A DNA stretch of 64,000 nucleotides. It comes from Spongiihabitans sp965206355. Its GTDB lineage: Bacteria; Pseudomonadota; Gammaproteobacteria; Arenicellales; Poriferihabitantaceae. Every line of letters begins with the position of its first letter. Position 1 is the first letter of the stretch. The position numbers and the translations under genes were made by a program. The stretch covers positions 2,108,001 through 2,172,000 of the forward strand of contig OZ242212.1 of the NCBI GenBank assembly GCA_965206355.1. The letters run 5' to 3'. Of the stretch, positions 1 through 8,633 are shown one piece after another. The notes below the pieces were generated by a model that was not told the origin of the DNA, did not search any database, and saw only the letters and a program-made list of their open reading frames with translations.

Positions 1-1488
1 AGTTTTTCCCGGCAACAGCCAGTTGCCACCCTGCACCCAGGCGGCGTAATCACCTTGTTCGGCGGTGATAGAGCGCGTCCATTCCGAGACATTACCCGCC
101 AAATCATAGACCCCGCTGGCACTACGGTCGTGTCCCATAGTAGCGCATTGGCGTACTCCAGGCTCTGTTTGATCGCCGGTGGCAGCATGGTCTTTGACAT
201 AAACATCGCCCCAGGGGTAGGAATAGGCATCCGCACCGGCTGCCAACAGTTGCCATTCCTCAACTTCGGGCAAGCGTCCACCGGCCCAGCGGGCGAATGC
301 ATCTGCTGCCCACCAGTTGATTCCGCTCACCGGTAATTGCGGTTGTTGCAATTGCTGTTGCCAGTTTTGTGGGGTGTAGTCTTGCCAGCGTGGTTCGTGT
401 TCATTGGCAAACAGACCGAGACGTACCAACGGGTGCCGTAAAAATGAGCGATATTCACTGCGGCTGACTTCACAACGGCTCACTTCCACACGCCACACTC
501 CCTGTTTTTGACGAATGAGATTGCGTGCTTTGCGTTGCTGTGCTACGGGCAATAACAGCGCAACCCGAGCCAGTCGTAAATCTGCCGGCACACCGAGCGC
601 ATAATCGCCGCCAGCAATCTCTACCGTTTTCGGCATCGCTCCCCACGGCAGAGTCGCTGCTGGTGGCTGTGAATAGACACAACGAAAACCCAGATGGTGG
701 CTACGTGTTTGTGGCTTGATATTTAGCCAGCCAGCAGACAGTGCATACAAGGCGCGTCCGTGTGACCGCACTGCCGGAGCACCATGCGCTCCTGTCTGTC
801 GTCGTAGAGAATGTGTGTCGCGCTGACCGCGACTCCATTCCATGACATTAGCGGCTAAATCGTGTACCCCTTGCGGCGTTGCTGTTGCTGGATGCAGCGC
901 ACACGATTGTGCCGCATTGCGGTGGGCACTTTGATAGGGCCAAGGGCTGTCATCAAAGCTATCGCCCCACGGATATAAACGCCCCTCAACGCCAACTGCC
1001 ATCGCTTCCCACTCCTCCGCCCAAGGCAGGCGACCACCCGCCGCTTCGCAATAGGCAGCGGCAGCGTGGTAGTTCACTCCGCTCGCTGGCGACTCCAGCA
1101 ATCCGGCAATCCGATGACCGCTGGATGAACTGTACAATGCCGCCGCATCGGCTATGTTATTCTGCTCGCGCTGTCGCCAGCGTGCGAAGCGTTCAAAGTC
1201 AAGCTGTCGCACCTCGCAGCTATCTGCCCGAAACGAATCAATATGTGTCGTATAGGGCGGTCGATGCAGACGTTGCCGCAACTCACTACTGAAATGCCCG
1301 CGCTCCAGAGCCTCAAGCAGAAACCGGTCAAATGCCTGCGCACGGCGACTATGCGATGTCGCAAAACCGAGTTCCACGGCGACGCTGTTGTCGCGCAATC
1401 CGCGCACACTGAATTGAGTCAGCAATAACAGCAACAGCAACAACACAGCAAGCGCAAATACGGTAATACGATATTGTTTCCGCTTCAT
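1..1488 (-). CDS. Membrane-anchored tandem SUMF1/FGE-fold protein (3' end outside window)
   Basis: At least 496 residues are visible and the C-terminus lies beyond base 1. An N-terminal hydrophobic stretch (about residues 8-22, mostly Leu) should anchor it with the rest in the periplasm. Two formylglycine-generating-enzyme-like modules follow. The first has GVNYHAAAAYCEAAGGRLP, EWEAMA, YPWGDSF, GVHDLAANVMEWSRG and ends LGFRC. The second has GINWWAADAFARWAGGRLP, YPWGDVY, GVYDLAGNVSEWTRS and QGGNW. These match the family signatures (GGRLPTEAEWE, YPWG, NVWEW, GFR). I see no paired catalytic cysteines of true sulfatase-activating enzymes, so a binding or structural role is as likely as catalysis. 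The ATG overlaps the upstream stop by one base (TAATG), so it is translationally coupled to the preceding ExbD/MotB-like gene. Family assignment is firm; function is not known. Confidence 0.85.
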   Translation of the reverse strand, partial: MKRKQYRITVFALAVLLLLLLLLTQFSVRGLRDNSVAVELGFATSHSRRAQAFDRFLLEALERGHFSSELRQRLHRPPYTTHIDSFRADSCEVRQLDFERFARWRQREQNNIADAAALYSSSSGHRIAGLLESPASGVNYHAAAAYCEAAGGRLPWAEEWEAMAVGVEGRLYPWGDSFDDSPWPYQSAHRNAAQSCALHPATATPQGVHDLAANVMEWSRGQRDTHSLRRQTGAHGAPAVRSHGRALYALSAGWLNIKPQTRSHHLGFRCVYSQPPAATLPWGAMPKTVEIAGGDYALGVPADLRLARVALLLPVAQQRKARNLIRQKQGVWRVEVSRCEVSRSEYRSFLRHPLVRLGLFANEHEPRWQDYTPQNWQQQLQQPQLPVSGINWWAADAFARWAGGRLPEVEEWQLLAAGADAYSYPWGDVYVKDHAATGDQTEPGVRQCATMGHDRSASGVYDLAGNVSEWTRSITAEQGDYAAWVQGGNWLLPGKT

Positions 1489-3236
1489 TACTGTTGCTCG
1501 GTGCTAGAAGATTGCCTCGTGCTGACACGTCGTACCAGCAATAAGCAAGCAAGCAGACAGAGCGCCAGCATGGCATACAAGGTAACCAGCCAAGCCCGTG
1601 TCCCGAACAGTGGCTGACGATGTGCTGTCAATAGCGGGCGACCGTTCAGGCTTGCCCGATTATCCTCAGCCTGCACCAGCAAACGCCCGTCGGCAGCAAC
1701 GGCGGCGTAAACAAAACCGATGATGAAATCATCAAACTTAGGGGCTATGTATGCCACTGCCCGCCACCGCAACTGCTCGGGATGCTGCTGTTGTAATGGC
1801 ATCAGCAACATCGAATGCCATTCGAGGGGCAAGGCAAGCCCCCGCCAAACATCGGGATAGCTATTCAATCGCAGCACTGGAGCTGCCGCTTCCGGCAATG
1901 TCTGGGCATCGTCTCGCGCCCTCCCCACAGCAACCTGTTGCAAGCGTTTATTCGGTTCAATAATCAGTGCTGTGTTCGCCTGCTCGCTCAATTCCAACGT
2001 GCTGATTTCAAGCTGGCGATCGTGCTGGTCGGCAGAATATGGCTGGATTGCCGTGTTCAGGTCAGGCACAGGATCTTGTGCCAGATTTTGAAAAACATCC
2101 CAGATCAGCGTACTAATCAGTGTCCGTGTTGCTTCATCAAGCCGTGGCAGTGTGGCGAATGCACGACCGAGAGACTGCTCAAAACTAACCAGATAGTTAC
2201 TCGGTGATGCCCCCGCATCCAGTATTGCCTGCAACTTGCCGATAAAATCAAACAATACCGTCAACACCTGTTCTATGCTGGGATCGGGATTGCTCAAACC
2301 GAGCGATCGTTCACTATTCGGGCGCAACGATTCCGGAGAGGAAAGCCGAAAACGCAGACCCTTATTTGCTGTTGTGCCGAGCGACTGCTGAGACGATGAC
2401 AAGCTACGTCCGGGACGGGCATTAGGAAAACTGGCAGCCAAGCCATCATTATCACCTAAGTTGCCGTCTGCAAACGAGCTAAAACCTGTTCCGCCCGGCA
2501 ACGGTCCAAGGGTAGCCGCGCCCGGAAACGGGTTGGAGTCTGTTGCCACCTGCTCATCTGCACCGCTAGCAAACTCCGCTGGTGGCCAGGTCGCCTCACC
2601 ATCGCCACCACCTTGCGCCAGAGTCGGCAGGGTCGGTGTTGTTGTCGCACCTGTCCCGCCCGTACCACAATCCTGAGCGGCAACGCCGGCTGGGCAATGA
2701 CCTACCTGATCCAGCCCCAGCCCACCAGAGAGAAAATGCCAATGGCGCACCGAGATACCATGATCGCGTAAAATTGACATCACCAGATAGAATTGAGCAA
2801 TGTCATATACGTCAGCGCGCAGGCGTAATTTGCGCTCCTCGTCAAAACCAGTCAGCCAGTCATCCATCGTATTCGGCTTGCGCAACAACTGTTCACGGCT
2901 CCAAATTGTGCCACTGTAAAACTCGCGCACGAAACCACGATGGAATTCAAGAATCGGCAATATCTGGGGATCATACTGCTGATCAAGGGGTGATGCGCGG
3001 TAATCGTGCAACCGTGCTGGTGGGCTGGCTGCCAGACTGTTCAGCACCAGCGACGTGCTGAAGCGGCGACTCATCATCGTTTCCACTTCCTCCACCTGCG
3101 AGGCGGTACGTTGTTCACGTTCGCCACGCGCAGAAATGCTGAGGACGATAACGATAATCAGCATCGCCAGACCGTTAGCGAGGATATCCACCAACGCCGT
3201 GCCCGCGAAATCAGGCATTTTCATCCCCCGTGTCAT
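1488..3236 (-). CDS. Large MotB/ExbD-like membrane protein of the motor-like operon
   Basis: This is a 582-residue protein with an N-terminal membrane helix (about residues 11-33) carrying Asp17 in the context GTALVDILANGL. That is the position and context of the ion-binding Asp of MotB/ExbD/TolR helices. A roughly 500-residue periplasmic region follows, including a Gly/Ser/Pro-rich low-complexity linker (about residues 190-290). A second hydrophobic helix near the C-terminus is followed by a basic tail, so both ends are probably cytoplasmic. I see no OmpA-type peptidoglycan-binding motif. It overlaps the upstream 183-residue gene by 4 bp (ATGA) and the downstream FGE gene by 1 bp, typical of one translation-coupled operon. 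The start at 3236 follows from the ATGA overlap; ATGs at codons 5 and 7 are alternatives. The ExbD/MotB relation is inferred from topology and the helix Asp. Confidence 0.75.
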   Translation of the reverse strand: MTRGMKMPDFAGTALVDILANGLAMLIIVIVLSISARGEREQRTASQVEEVETMMSRRFSTSLVLNSLAASPPARLHDYRASPLDQQYDPQILPILEFHRGFVREFYSGTIWSREQLLRKPNTMDDWLTGFDEERKLRLRADVYDIAQFYLVMSILRDHGISVRHWHFLSGGLGLDQVGHCPAGVAAQDCGTGGTGATTTPTLPTLAQGGGDGEATWPPAEFASGADEQVATDSNPFPGAATLGPLPGGTGFSSFADGNLGDNDGLAASFPNARPGRSLSSSQQSLGTTANKGLRFRLSSPESLRPNSERSLGLSNPDPSIEQVLTVLFDFIGKLQAILDAGASPSNYLVSFEQSLGRAFATLPRLDEATRTLISTLIWDVFQNLAQDPVPDLNTAIQPYSADQHDRQLEISTLELSEQANTALIIEPNKRLQQVAVGRARDDAQTLPEAAAPVLRLNSYPDVWRGLALPLEWHSMLLMPLQQQHPEQLRWRAVAYIAPKFDDFIIGFVYAAVAADGRLLVQAEDNRASLNGRPLLTAHRQPLFGTRAWLVTLYAMLALCLLACLLLVRRVSTRQSSSTEQQ

Positions 3237-3784
3237 GGTGTTTCCCCGGTGTAATCGCGGATGTAGTCGGGGATGTCGTTTAATGACACCGACTTGAGCA
3301 ACTCGTTATCGGCGATGACCCAACCGATGGCTAACACCTGTTGAGGCCATAATCGACGTAAACACTCGCGTGCCCGCGCCATAGTCGGCACACTGCCTTC
3401 CAGCATAAAAAACACCAATTGGTTGCCATTATCCTCATAAACACGACGGGCATAATCAACAAAAGCACTGCCCGCCACACATATCTCAGTCGGGTTGATG
3501 CTGACACCGGTTTCAATAATACGCAACTCGTCAGGAAAGGTGATTACCACATAACCGCTGCCACCATCAAGGCGTTCAATACGGTGCAGACCTTCTTCAC
3601 TACCACGTTCCAGACGTTCGCGTTGTGCCGCATCGGAATATAAATTGACCACCACCAGAAACACCAACAGCAAGCCGAATACACCACCGAAAATGGCCAT
3701 CATTGGCGTGTTATTCTCTTCTTGCAGAGCATCCCCAGAAGCACGTCCAGACACGCTGCGTCCGGGCAGGATACGTCTAGGCAT
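3233..3784 (-). CDS. Small single-helix ExbD-like partner protein
   Basis: This is a 183-residue protein with a short basic cytoplasmic N-terminus, one membrane helix (about residues 28-49, MMAIFGGVFGLLLVFLVVV) and a small periplasmic domain of about 130 residues. The order TP-helix-periplasmic domain looks like ExbD/TolR, but the helix lacks the conserved Asp, which is present in the next gene's product. The pair may therefore form a heteromeric shaft with one ion-binding and one structural helix; this is inference. It lies 40 bp after the MotA/ExbB-like gene and overlaps the next gene by 4 bp. I recognise no named family for the periplasmic part. Confidence 0.75.
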   Translation of the reverse strand: MPRRILPGRSVSGRASGDALQEENNTPMMAIFGGVFGLLLVFLVVVNLYSDAAQRERLERGSEEGLHRIERLDGGSGYVVITFPDELRIIETGVSINPTEICVAGSAFVDYARRVYEDNGNQLVFFMLEGSVPTMARARECLRRLWPQQVLAIGWVIADNELLKSVSLNDIPDYIRDYTGETP

Positions 3785-3824
3785 CGGGTTTAAGCATCAG
3801 GTTGAGGCATATCGGCTCTGGGCA

Positions 3825-4889
3825 TCAGCCCTGGGCATTTGGCGAGGTCTCTCGCAAACGCCGTTCAAGCGTGGCGAGCAAGCGTTCTTCGCTACGTTGT
3901 ACCAGTGCCAACACCAGCATCAGCACCACACTCAGCGACAAGGCAACCAAGGTGGTATCAAAGGCGATACCAAGCGGGGCGATGGCCGCATCCAGATCAC
4001 TCGACAAACTGGCGAGACCAGCATCTGAGGCAATGATGCGGCGGATGCCGTCAGCCGCCAGCGAAATACCGAGTACAGTGCCGATAAAACCTAAAATAGG
4101 GACTGCCCAACTGATATAGCGCGGGATCAACCACGACTCCTCGTGACGACGCCACAGCAGTTGTAGCGACATCTCAATATCGGCAGTTTTTTCGCTCAGC
4201 GTATCCAAACTGGCAGAGAAGGGCGAGACCCGCGTATGTCGTTTACTGCGCCAGCCTGCCAGCACCCGCCGTAAATACCAACCATTCCATGCCTTACCAA
4301 ACAACAGTAACATCGCCCAGAAAAACAGCAACATGGTCAGTGGTGGAATCACACCGCGTTCCAGAAAACGCCGTGTCAGTGCTTGCATATCAGCGCCGCT
4401 ACGCGCCAGTAGCTCCATACCGAGAATCGTGCCCGCACACAAAATCAATGCGGTAATTAGCGATGACAATATGCCCGGACCGTAGAGCAAACGGGCAAGA
4501 CGCTCAAGACTTTGTTGATGTTCGCCGGAATCCACAGTAACGATCCACAGGTTACAGGCATGCAGTGCGAGCACGGCGACAAACATCGGCATCATACGCC
4601 CAACCCAGGAACTGCTGGCGCCAGAGGCAATGACCTGCCAGGCAGGCACTGCCAGCACCAGTGCCACTGCCACCAAACCAATGCTACTGAGCACCAGCAA
4701 ACAGCTGAACAAGGCATGACGACTGCCACAGAATAACTGCGTAGCGATCAGCGCCACGAGTGCAAGCACGGACGGTATCCCTGCCAGCCACAGCGGCAAT
4801 TCCAGCACCAATGCCAGATTGATGGCGACCAGTACCAACAGGATGAAATAAAAAAGCAACGACAAACGGCTAGGCCAGTACACAGTCAT
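3825..4889 (-). CDS. MotA/TolQ/ExbB proton channel family protein
   Basis: This is a 354-residue polytopic inner-membrane protein. The C-terminal half has the family signature: a cytoplasmic stretch, then a helix with WAVPILGFIGTVLGIS, then a loop and a last helix with GIAFDTTLVALSLSVVLML. This matches the conserved TolQ/ExbB GLLGTVxGI and TA-containing helices. The N-terminal half adds about four extra membrane helices, so the protein is longer than ExbB/TolQ. It is the first gene of the four-gene minus-strand operon. Members of this family use the proton or sodium gradient to turn or move a MotB/ExbD-type partner, supplied here by the next two genes. TonB, TolA, flagellar and Zorya partner genes are absent from the visible neighbourhood. 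Confidence 0.88.
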   Translation of the reverse strand: MTVYWPSRLSLLFYFILLVLVAINLALVLELPLWLAGIPSVLALVALIATQLFCGSRHALFSCLLVLSSIGLVAVALVLAVPAWQVIASGASSSWVGRMMPMFVAVLALHACNLWIVTVDSGEHQQSLERLARLLYGPGILSSLITALILCAGTILGMELLARSGADMQALTRRFLERGVIPPLTMLLFFWAMLLLFGKAWNGWYLRRVLAGWRSKRHTRVSPFSASLDTLSEKTADIEMSLQLLWRRHEESWLIPRYISWAVPILGFIGTVLGISLAADGIRRIIASDAGLASLSSDLDAAIAPLGIAFDTTLVALSLSVVLMLVLALVQRSEERLLATLERRLRETSPNAQG

Positions 4890-5201
4890 GAGTAATCTCG
4901 AAGTGTTGATATGAATTTATGGACAAGGCAGATTATGCCATTGATGGCAATCAATGCCAAAAGTACACGCTATCTGCTATGCGCTATGAGCTTCACAGAC
5001 ACTGCTAGCAGAGGTGCCAGCACAATATCCCACACCGCCGCTGACAACAAGCAACGCTTGCACCGACTGAATTTTACCTTGTTATGCCGATTAGGGGATA
5101 CCCTGTTTTAAGGATATATTTTAAGAAACTTCGTGTTCGGCTTGCAATGACGACGTAATTGAGAAAATGAGGGGTGGGTATGAAGGGCGGCATACAAACC
5201 A
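4890..5201. other. Intergenic region without a recognisable gene
   Basis: These 312 bases lie between the motor-like operon and the end of the S8 protease gene. They should contain the promoter of the minus-strand operon. No convincing coding region, hairpin terminator or repeat was seen. Confidence 0.5.
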
Positions 5202-7922
5202 CTAAAAACGCCGTTCAAAAGCAACACGCAGGAACGGACGGGTGGGATTTGCGCTGTGGTGTTGCCGATGGCGTTCCATGCCGATACGGGTTTCCAGTGT
5301 GCCTCCAGCGATGGGCAAATGATATATGGCTTCGACATCCAGCGCACGACCGCTTGGTGCCAAATTAACCGTATGGTTTTTATAGACAACTTCACGATAT
5401 TTTGTGCGCCCGACTGGCACACGCAACTTCGCATGACCACGTTCCGCACGCAGTGGTTGCGACAGGCGCAGACTCAGCCAGTCATCGTGTCGCCATATTG
5501 AAGCACGCGTAGCAGCCATGCTGAACGCGCTACTGACGATAGTACTTGCCTCGTGCAATAAAGCAACGTCAAGGTCGTCAATCTGCGGTCGTGTGCGCCC
5601 GAGGTATGCCGATGTCAGCAAACGCCAGTTATCATTTCCCGCCAGTGTCCATGCACCGTTGATGCCCGCAAATGTGGTCGCCGCATTGGCTTTACCGAAT
5701 ACACCTTTCGGTCGTACACCAAGAAAACCATCGCCCTCGCGCACCGCACCCGCCTGCAACGACAACCCGTTGCCCCGCAAACGCGCACTGTCCGTGGTAA
5801 TGCTCAGCAAGACACCAAAACCACGTTCGCCACCTGCTTTTTGCTGATTATCAAACTGTGGTGCGCCGTGCATCAGTGCAAAGCCAAAACGTTTATGACT
5901 GCCACTCGCCCCACTCACCAAGGAGCGCGACCAGCCCACCGTCGGCCCATCACGTACCAAAGACAAATATGGTGCAATGAATGCCAACGAGTTATCAACA
6001 TAAGCGGCTGTGCTTCGGCCCAATCTACCCGACTCTTGCACCGTCTGTCCCGTAGAGGAGCTTACCGAGCTTGCCGATAAGGGGGGAGATAAACGCGGGT
6101 CAAATGACCCGTTATACCATGCAGGCAACGCGCCGCCATGCTGTCCGTAGGAAAACCACCAGCCGTCTGCAAAAGCAAGCCGTGCATCGCTTATCGCACC
6201 ACTACTATCTACCGTCAGCGACAAATTTATGTGGTCGCTCATAGTGCTATCAATCTGGCGGAATTGCGCATAATTTTGCACGTCTTGTTTATCGAACGAT
6301 AGCGACAGTTTACGCACACCACGCTCAACGCTTATTTCCTGCGTTGGGCGTACCCAGCTCGCCGCGGATTGAAAAAATGGCGCACCGAGCGCATCAAAAC
6401 CAGCAATTTCCATATCCGCCAACGCCTCTGGCAAGGACGCGCCAAACGCCCCGCCGGACAAGGAGATACCACTACCGGCAAAGACACGGCTATTGGGGTC
6501 GCCGGGCAGGCCGGTCATCATCACGCCGACCGGTGCGGTGGCGGCATCGAGATCCACGAGGCCGTGGCCGTAGATGTTGGAGTTGGCGTAGATGCTTTCC
6601 CGGTTGGCAGTGGCGAGCAGGCGGTCGACTAATTCGTGGTTGCCGAGTTGTCGGCGAAAGTATTGGCGCAGCAGGGCGAGAGAGCCGCTGACCAGTGGCG
6701 CGGCGAAAGAGGTGCCGCCGCCAGCACTACGATATCCGCTGTCATCAATGCTGGAAGCGGCCACAAGGTCACTGCCCGGTGCCGCGAAGCAGAACGCCTT
6801 GGCGATGCCGCAGTGGTTTGAGTAACTGGCAATCGTGCCGTCCTGGTCCAACGCCACCACAGCGAGGACGTGGCTTTGCAATTCCGGAAAATACGCACCC
6901 ATGCCGGCGAATACGTTTGGCGAGTCCTTCCGTGCCGGGCTGCCGTTTGGCAAGCGTTGGCTACCGTTGTTACCGGCTGACATTACGATGATGGTCTTGT
7001 CTGCAGGGGCGACGCCAGCCTGCGCAAGCGTAGCGGCAGAACGCGAAAGTTGGCGTCGCACGGCGGTGCGGTCGTAGCTTGAAATCACGCCCGACACGCC
7101 GAAACTGAAGTTCAACACCGAGGCATCGTTGGCAACGGCGTCGGCGATGAAACCACCAAACCATTGCGGCCCGGCATAAAACTCGTCGTTCAAGTTGCTT
7201 AAGGCGGCCGGCCTATATATTCCGTCTGAGGTGCCCAACCGGATTTCTTTGACATGCAGGGTGGCGTCAAACGCCACGCCGTGCATCCCCCGTCCGTCTC
7301 TACGCCCGACAGCCAACGCAGAGACCGCCGTGCCGTGGAATTTTTCCGCATCGGTCGGCATATAACCGCTGTCGGTCGTTTTGGTGACGGTTTTGCCGAT
7401 GAACTCGTTGTGCGTGTCGCGGATGCCGGTGTCCACCACCATCAATTTTTGCCCGGTACCAGTGGCGCCGCGCGCGTAGGCAGCCGCAGCGTTAATTCTG
7501 GCCAGGTGCGTGTCGGTGCCAAATCCCGAGGGATAAGGGGCATTGTATTCCGAGTTTTCAAAAGAGCGCTGGCGGGCGGCAAAACCAGCATCGTCGGGGG
7601 TGTTGAGCACCGTGGCGGTCGGCGCGGAGCGAGGGGAGGACAGTAGTATAGGTGGCGCGGGTTTCGTGCTGCCGCCACCACCGCCGCAAGCGGTCAGCAG
7701 GAACAGAGTTAGTGCGCCCAGTAGAACAAGTTTAGCTTCGCCAGATACTCTATGTCGGGGGGGGATAGTTGCAAATCGAACATTGTCAAACCTTGTGGAA
7801 ATTGCGATTGTAGCAGGTAATACGGTATTTTTTATTGCTTCTTCCCCATTGGTTATTTGACATGGAAAGAGTGTAATATGCTTGTTCCTGCGCTTCTCAA
7901 AGCAACGGCTCAACCAGCGCAT
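5202..7922 (-). CDS. S8 subtilisin-type serine protease autotransporter lipoprotein
   Basis: The longest reading is 906 residues. A lipoprotein signal ends in LFLLTACGGGGGS (lipobox Cys near 79). The S8 triad is complete: Asp164 in MVVDTGIRDTHNEF, His196 in FHGTAVSALAVG and Ser405 in GGTSFAAPLVSG. The C-terminal 250-300 residues are a predicted outer-membrane beta-barrel ending in Phe, as in type V autotransporters, so the protease should be displayed at the cell surface. The open frame from 7922 puts 65 odd residues before the signal and overlaps tlpA by 26 bp. A better start, ATG at 7783-7781 with AAGG 7 bases upstream, is out of frame because of a run of eight Cs (7757-7764 as G on the plus strand). 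One more C would join it to the signal peptide. Expression may therefore be phase-variable. Confidence 0.88.
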   Translation of the reverse strand: MRWLSRCFEKRRNKHITLFPCQITNGEEAIKNTVLPATIAISTRFDNVRFATIPPRHRVSGEAKLVLLGALTLFLLTACGGGGGSTKPAPPILLSSPRSAPTATVLNTPDDAGFAARQRSFENSEYNAPYPSGFGTDTHLARINAAAAYARGATGTGQKLMVVDTGIRDTHNEFIGKTVTKTTDSGYMPTDAEKFHGTAVSALAVGRRDGRGMHGVAFDATLHVKEIRLGTSDGIYRPAALSNLNDEFYAGPQWFGGFIADAVANDASVLNFSFGVSGVISSYDRTAVRRQLSRSAATLAQAGVAPADKTIIVMSAGNNGSQRLPNGSPARKDSPNVFAGMGAYFPELQSHVLAVVALDQDGTIASYSNHCGIAKAFCFAAPGSDLVAASSIDDSGYRSAGGGTSFAAPLVSGSLALLRQYFRRQLGNHELVDRLLATANRESIYANSNIYGHGLVDLDAATAPVGVMMTGLPGDPNSRVFAGSGISLSGGAFGASLPEALADMEIAGFDALGAPFFQSAASWVRPTQEISVERGVRKLSLSFDKQDVQNYAQFRQIDSTMSDHINLSLTVDSSGAISDARLAFADGWWFSYGQHGGALPAWYNGSFDPRLSPPLSASSVSSSTGQTVQESGRLGRSTAAYVDNSLAFIAPYLSLVRDGPTVGWSRSLVSGASGSHKRFGFALMHGAPQFDNQQKAGGERGFGVLLSITTDSARLRGNGLSLQAGAVREGDGFLGVRPKGVFGKANAATTFAGINGAWTLAGNDNWRLLTSAYLGRTRPQIDDLDVALLHEASTIVSSAFSMAATRASIWRHDDWLSLRLSQPLRAERGHAKLRVPVGRTKYREVVYKNHTVNLAPSGRALDVEAIYHLPIAGGTLETRIGMERHRQHHSANPTRPFLRVAFERRF
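7757..7764 (-). repeat. Homopolymer C8 tract near the protease start (candidate phase-variation switch)
   Basis: There are eight consecutive Gs on the plus strand, read as Cs in the protease gene. With 8 Cs the ATG at 7783 gives a 24-codon dead-end peptide. With 9 or 6 Cs it reads straight into the lipoprotein signal (MFDLQLSPP then RHRVSGEAKL). Slipped-strand mispairing in such tracts is a known on/off switch for surface proteins; its use here is inferred. Confidence 0.5.
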
Positions 7923-8409
7923 TTAATTCCTGCTCCGAGATAATACCCAGTTTTGTTTGCACCAGTGTGCCGTTACGGTCAAAAATAGCCGTAAACGGTA
8001 ATGCGCCCGCCAGCTTATTGCCGTGGCTGGCGAGTAACGCGGCGGCATCAGCAACAACCCATAAGGAGGGATAGGTGATACCAACTTCATCACCAAACTG
8101 GCGTGTCGCTGTCAGCACATCATGCGCTATCCCTACCACCTGCACGCCTTTGGCTTGCATGGTTTGCTGGTATGCTATGAGCATCGGTATTTCTTTCCGA
8201 CAGGGCGCACACCAGCTCGCCCAATGATTGACCACCACCACCTTGCCTAGCCATTCCTCGCCTTTTCTTAGCTTTTTGTTGACATCGGGTAATTGCAGTT
8301 CCTGCAAAGTGGATTGGGAACGCTCTGAAGCAAACTGTTGTATGCTGAAATAACCGCCTATAAGGGCGCTTATCAGAGCAAGCAGGGCAATGGATACAAG
8401 TTTTTTCAT
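7897..8409 (-). CDS. TlpA-family membrane-anchored thioredoxin-like protein
   Basis: This is a 170-residue protein. An N-terminal signal anchor (ALLALISALIGGYFS) is followed by a thioredoxin fold with active site WASWCAPCRKEIPML and the cis-Pro region LPFTAIFDRNG. This class (TlpA/ResA/CcmG) reduces or shuffles disulfides on the periplasmic side, for example in cytochrome c maturation. The DsbD-like reductase gene 0.8 kb upstream on the same strand could supply its electrons. No ccm genes are nearby, so the substrate is unknown. A MITE lies 11 bp upstream of the ATG and may have displaced or replaced the promoter. Confidence 0.85.
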   Translation of the reverse strand: MKKLVSIALLALISALIGGYFSIQQFASERSQSTLQELQLPDVNKKLRKGEEWLGKVVVVNHWASWCAPCRKEIPMLIAYQQTMQAKGVQVVGIAHDVLTATRQFGDEVGITYPSLWVVADAAALLASHGNKLAGALPFTAIFDRNGTLVQTKLGIISEQELNALVEPLL

Positions 8410-8420
8410 TATTTTTCATT

Positions 8421-8559
8421 GAGACCTTTGCACGGAAGATGATTTCGCTTTCAGGCAAGGCAAAAACGCACGGAATGAGGGAGTTTATGCTTATAAATGA
8501 CCGATTGAGTACGATTTTAACGCAGCATGCAGGTGAAATGGCTTTCGTGCAAAGGTCTC
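8421..8559 (+). mobile_element. MITE copy 1 (139 bp)
   Basis: Terminal inverted repeats GAGACCTTTGCACG(G/A)AAG bound a short non-coding body. The flanking 5-bp target duplication is TCATT (8416-8420 and 8560-8564). It belongs to the same family as nine other copies in the window and encodes no transposase. Confidence 0.9.
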
Positions 8560-8575
8560 TCATTATTTTTATTGG

Positions 8576-8633
8576 GGGGCTGTCCCAGATAACCCTAAAA
8601 ACAATCCTAAAAGGTGTTATCTAGGATAGCCCC
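8576..8633. mobile_element. 58-bp mini-element made of IS1595-type ends
   Basis: GGGGCTGTCCCAGATAAC at the left and GTTATCTAGGATAGCCCC at the right are inverted copies of the ends of the 718-bp IS found at 38.4 and 45.1 kb. Only about 22 bp lie between them. It appears to be an internally deleted derivative or a very small MITE of that IS. No target duplication is visible. Confidence 0.65.

Noticed and set aside
1..4889. Zorya anti-phage system
   Set aside because: The channel protein and 2TM-type partners are reminiscent, but I see no OmpA-type peptidoglycan-binding domain in the partner and no ZorC/ZorD or ZorE gene. The FGE-fold gene is not part of Zorya.
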